Below, piece by piece: positions 61,008 through 64,000 of a stretch of DNA of 64,000 bases. The notes beneath the pieces are model-generated. The model had not been told where the DNA came from. It saw only the letters and a program-made list of their open reading frames with translations, and ran no database searches. Made by a program: the position numbers and the translations under genes. Location: contig CAUYUJ010015843.1 of assembly GCA_963575745.1 (NCBI GenBank), positions 107,501 to 171,500 of the forward strand. The letters run 5' to 3'. Numbering within the stretch: position 1 is the stretch's first letter; every line of letters begins with the position of its first letter. This DNA comes from Prorocentrum cordatum. Lineage: Eukaryota; Sar; Dinophyceae; Prorocentrales; Prorocentraceae.

Positions 61008-63902
61008 GTGCCGAAATTGCGATGCACGGCCCACGCTGCCTTTGCCGCTGCCCAGACGCAAGTCGTCTCGCTCGTGAGCCGAGTTCTTGCTGCGACTAGG
61101 TCTCGTGACGAGACCGCGCCCGTCGTTACACCCTTGGTCTTCTTCAGGAAGCGGAAGTACGACGGGGCGCGCATGAGGCTCGGCACCACTGCGTCCATGG
61201 TGTACGACGACGACGTCATCGAGGAGCGGACCGTCGGTTCGCGCGAGATCTTCGTCGTGAAGGGCGAGTTCGGCGTCGTGATGCGTCGGCGGCATGGTGA
61301 TGCATGCCAATTCTTGCACGGGTGCGGCACCGTGCCCGCGCGTCTCAGCGTGCTGGAAGGGAGCGCTGCAGAGGTCATTCACGCGGCGTTGCGCGACCAG
61401 CTGGATTTGCCTTGGGATCGCATGGTGGACCTGAGGTTCCCTCGGCAGGTCGACGTCGCCTGCTGCGACGCTGCCAGCGGCAACCTGCGCTCTGAACGCG
61501 CCTTTCGTGAGACGATGCCTCTCCGAGCTCAGATTGATTTCCTGTGCCGTGCGCACAAGAAAAAGAAGGTCGCTGAGAATTCGCTCAAGACGATTCGGCC
61601 TTTCGACACGAACCTCGTTCGCTGCCAGATGTCGTTGACAGGGGGCCATCTCCTGGGATTGAGGCGCCATGCCAGGCTGCTCCATGGAGAACAGCTCGTG
61701 GTCAAGCGGGGTGTGCCTCCAGCGGATGCCACTGCACACCGCGATGCCATATGGAAGCTGTACTTCGACAGCGATGACCCGACCATTGTGTATCGCAGGG
61801 AGGTGGTGTCCCGCCTGTACAAAGGCGACATCCGTAAGCACGGCGTCATCGAGCACTACTGCAGAGGGTGCTGCGAATCGCCGCGGCACACGTTGTTCTT
61901 GATGCGGCGGTACGGCGCCCCAGCGTTGTTCGGCAGGATTGACGTTCTGAACAGAGCCAACTGGGTCAACAAGACACGGAGCCACAGATGTGTTGGCGTG
62001 CCAGCTGCTGTTCATGGCATCTTTCAGGCATCGTACCTGCGCGCGATGCCTGGGAAGGCTCCCAAGGCGCCGCGCGGGGCCGCTGGTGCCCGCCCTGAGG
62101 CTGCTGCTGCTGCTGCTGGAGGCGGCGGGGCTGCTGCTGGAGGCGACGGCGGCGGCGACGATCGGCCTGCGCCTTCGGTCGGCGGCCCAGGCGCTGAGGG
62201 CGGAGCAGACGCCGACGACGAGAACGCGTTCAAAGAGGAGCAGGACAAGCGGGTTGCTGGCAGCCGCGCGTGGATGATCAGCGGCGCCGTCGGAGATGAC
62301 ATGTTCTTGGGCACGGTGCTGGCTACGCGCACGGACGCGTACGTCTCGAGGCAGTTGGCTACCAGCGGTTCGTCATTCGAGAAGGCCCAGCAGCGCATAG
62401 TGTCCCTCGGGCAGCCCAGGACTTACGAAGCGTGGCTTGCGCATGAGGATGCCGACGCCATCGAGTTGCTGAGCGGCGCGCACCTGGCCATATTCGACGT
62501 GGCAGCGCGGTGCCCGTTGCAGGACCGCACGGGGGCGACTGCGCTGAAAGTGTACCGCACGTTGGCACGGATGGGCGGGGTTGCGTACCATCTCGTTCAC
62601 AGGGCCAATCGGAATTGGCCGTTGCCGCTGCTATATTCCTTGAAGGACCCAAGTCTTGTGCAGGTCCTTGGGGAGACCAAGAGCTGCCTCCTGGATGAGT
62701 ACACTGAGGGCTTCTGCAGCTTCTACGCGGGCCGGTTGGATTCGGCAGAAGCCATGAGCGAGCTGAAGGGCGTCCTTGCCATGGCCGACATGGACACAGC
62801 CGACGCGGAGAGGTTGCATTCGGTGAACCAGAGGGCTGCTCGCTTCAGGGTCTGGACCCACATTGAATCCGTGGAGGAGGTGAGTGCTCATTTCACGTCG
62901 CACATGGCGGGTGACGTCGACGCGTTCGCAGCACCGCGCCCTGACCTTCAGAGAGGGCCTGCCCAGAAGCGGAAGCGCCTGGTGTGCGACCCGCGGCGTG
63001 GGCACAACAGCCTCCAGAATTGGACGTGGCGAGCGTTTACGTACATGAACGGTGCCAGTGTGTCTGGAGCATCGTCGATCGAGTTGTCAGAGATGTATTC
63101 CAAGCTGAGCGGGGAGGAGCTTGAGCAGTACAGGCTCCCGGCTGCCATTGCACGGGATCGTCATCTTTCTGGCGAGCGCGGTTTCGACAGGCGTCGGAGG
63201 GCAAGAACGCCCTCGGCGTCTGGCGGCATGCCACCATCTTTCGGCGTCCAGCCGATAGGTGACCAGCGAGGGGAGTCGGCGGGCGATGCTCGACCTCAGA
63301 AGTCGCAGTTCGCTGATGTGCCCTCGCTGATACTGCAGGCTTCGTCAGCTGCTCGGGCGGCGGCTATTCGCAGGCGCCGCAGGGAGGGCGCGCTCGAGGC
63401 CCGCGTGGCTGGCGAGGCGCGCGAGGCTGCCGCCGCGTCCAGGCGGCCCAACCATGAGCAGGACAACGACATGTTCTCCGTCGTGGATCGGGCCGCTGCC
63501 CCCGTCGGCGACATCGAGATTCAGGTTGACACTGGCATGGTTTTGAAATACAGCAGGCGCGCGTCCACCGCGACGTCGGACGCCGCCAACGCGTTGGAGG
63601 GCGATGGTCGTGAGTCCGTGCAGCAGCGGGCTTCGGCATGGGTGGCCATGCATCGCACGTTCACGGTGCCCAGCGCGCCTCCCTTGGGCCGTTGTTCCAC
63701 TCCCCGCAGATGCTGCCACGATGCGGAGACGTGCTTCCACGAGGACGGCGGCGACAGACTGCTGCTGATCGAGAAGCACATCAGGGCCGCGTTCGCCGCC
63801 CTGCGCGTTGCGTGCCCCGATAAGGGCGCGAAGGCCTCGGCGCGCACCAATTGGTTGCATCATTGTAATATTACCGACCCCATCTTCTCAACGAGGGCCT
63901 GA
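61008..63902 (+). CDS. Large ORF, candidate hAT/RNase-H-like transposase-derived protein
   Basis: A frame of 964 codons ends with TGA at 63900-63902. It opens just after an in-frame stop (60999) with no ATG for 55 codons; the first ATG is at 61173, inside conserved-looking sequence, so the true 5' end is in an upstream exon or frame (plus-strand GFSGHCKGPPRSARKVPSKR at about 60914-60973 is a candidate). Residues from 61008: 50-58 KYDGARMRL (candidate first acidic residue D52); 149-163 DVACCDAASGNLRSE (D154, N159) then DFLCRAHKKKK (C180, H183), resembling the 'DnAsN...C.aH' motif of hAT-type RNase-H transposases; 285-294 CRGCCESPRH; 345-400 Ala/Gly low-complexity linker; 594-635 DMDTADAERLHSVNQRAARF, resembling the 'ERlFS' glutamate motif of hAT. 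Residues 669-722 (NWTWRAFTYMN...LSGEELEQYRLPAAIA) look HMG-box-like. 781-812 is a basic helix. The motif assignments are my inference. Frame and codon use are intact to the stop. Confidence 0.6.
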   Translation: MPKLRCTAHAAFAAAQTQVVSLVSRVLAATRSRDETAPVVTPLVFFRKRKYDGARMRLGTTASMVYDDDVIEERTVGSREIFVVKGEFGVVMRRRHGDACQFLHGCGTVPARLSVLEGSAAEVIHAALRDQLDLPWDRMVDLRFPRQVDVACCDAASGNLRSERAFRETMPLRAQIDFLCRAHKKKKVAENSLKTIRPFDTNLVRCQMSLTGGHLLGLRRHARLLHGEQLVVKRGVPPADATAHRDAIWKLYFDSDDPTIVYRREVVSRLYKGDIRKHGVIEHYCRGCCESPRHTLFLMRRYGAPALFGRIDVLNRANWVNKTRSHRCVGVPAAVHGIFQASYLRAMPGKAPKAPRGAAGARPEAAAAAAGGGGAAAGGDGGGDDRPAPSVGGPGAEGGADADDENAFKEEQDKRVAGSRAWMISGAVGDDMFLGTVLATRTDAYVSRQLATSGSSFEKAQQRIVSLGQPRTYEAWLAHEDADAIELLSGAHLAIFDVAARCPLQDRTGATALKVYRTLARMGGVAYHLVHRANRNWPLPLLYSLKDPSLVQVLGETKSCLLDEYTEGFCSFYAGRLDSAEAMSELKGVLAMADMDTADAERLHSVNQRAARFRVWTHIESVEEVSAHFTSHMAGDVDAFAAPRPDLQRGPAQKRKRLVCDPRRGHNSLQNWTWRAFTYMNGASVSGASSIELSEMYSKLSGEELEQYRLPAAIARDRHLSGERGFDRRRRARTPSASGGMPPSFGVQPIGDQRGESAGDARPQKSQFADVPSLILQASSAARAAAIRRRRREGALEARVAGEAREAAAASRRPNHEQDNDMFSVVDRAAAPVGDIEIQVDTGMVLKYSRRASTATSDAANALEGDGRESVQQRASAWVAMHRTFTVPSAPPLGRCSTPRRCCHDAETCFHEDGGDRLLLIEKHIRAAFAALRVACPDKGAKASARTNWLHHCNITDPIFSTRA

Positions 63903-64000
63903 TGAAGTCCTTGACGCACTGGCCTCAAGGACCTCCATGGCCTTCGTATGCGTCCTGGGGGGAGGGGTAGACTGAGACCGTCGAGCCTTCGGATATCTTT
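63903..64000. other. 3' flank of the large ORF
   Basis: CCTTGACGCACTGGCCTCAAGGACC contains a CCTTGA...TCAAGG dyad, then GC-rich sequence to the window end. No further gene visible. Confidence 0.5.

Overview
The window looks like a slice of a large, GC-rich, repeat-dominated eukaryotic genome, most probably a dinoflagellate (Prorocentrum-like). Reasons: almost no compact genes over 64 kb; exon-sized islands with G/C-rich third positions; a Mei2-type RRM fragment; non-LTR retrotransposon debris; and one long intron-poor ORF with hAT/RNase-H-like transposase features plus an HMG-like segment, a combination I associate with dispersed dinoflagellate protein families. The species cannot be fixed from the sequence alone. 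A 100-N assembly gap (18847-18946) lies next to a GGA-rich tract. No tRNA, rRNA, spliced-leader RNA or CRISPR array was recognised.

Layout. 1-3.7 kb: two copies of a composite satellite (72-73 bp array, then a GAGGCT hexamer array, then a conserved 3' flank). 3.7-8.8 kb: unique sequence, foldback elements and a frameshifted Mei2-type RRM exon. 8.9-10.9 kb: two unknown ORFs, the second with strong coding character but one apparent frameshift in a G run. 11.7-12.2 kb: an 11-bp TTTAGCTTAGC satellite. 12.9-19.7 kb: foldback elements, a ~105-bp satellite and long CCT/GGA tracts. 20-27 kb: a dense cluster of foldback/TIR elements, a 79-bp satellite and a ~21-bp GCACCGCATAG repeat. 27.4-28.25 kb: the decayed 3' end of a LINE-type retrotransposon. 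33.7-34.65 kb: a decayed LINE endonuclease on the minus strand. 36-48 kb: more satellites, simple repeats and foldbacks. 48.5-49.35 kb: an unrecognised minus-strand ORF pair. 49.5-57.5 kb: TTGGGGCC-rich sequence, (CTA)n and TIR elements. 57.8-60.45 kb: candidate minus-strand exons. 61.0-63.9 kb: the only long convincing ORF, 964 codons.

The main theme is mobile DNA. At least a dozen short non-coding TIR/foldback families can be recognised by comparing loci within the window, several present in 2-8 copies. One insertion is bracketed by a perfect 24-bp direct repeat and another by an imperfect ~44-bp repeat, both far longer than usual for cut-and-paste transposons. The large ORF at the right end is a candidate transposase, but nothing here links it to a particular short element. 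Most long open frames in the window are translations of simple repeats and are not annotated as genes.
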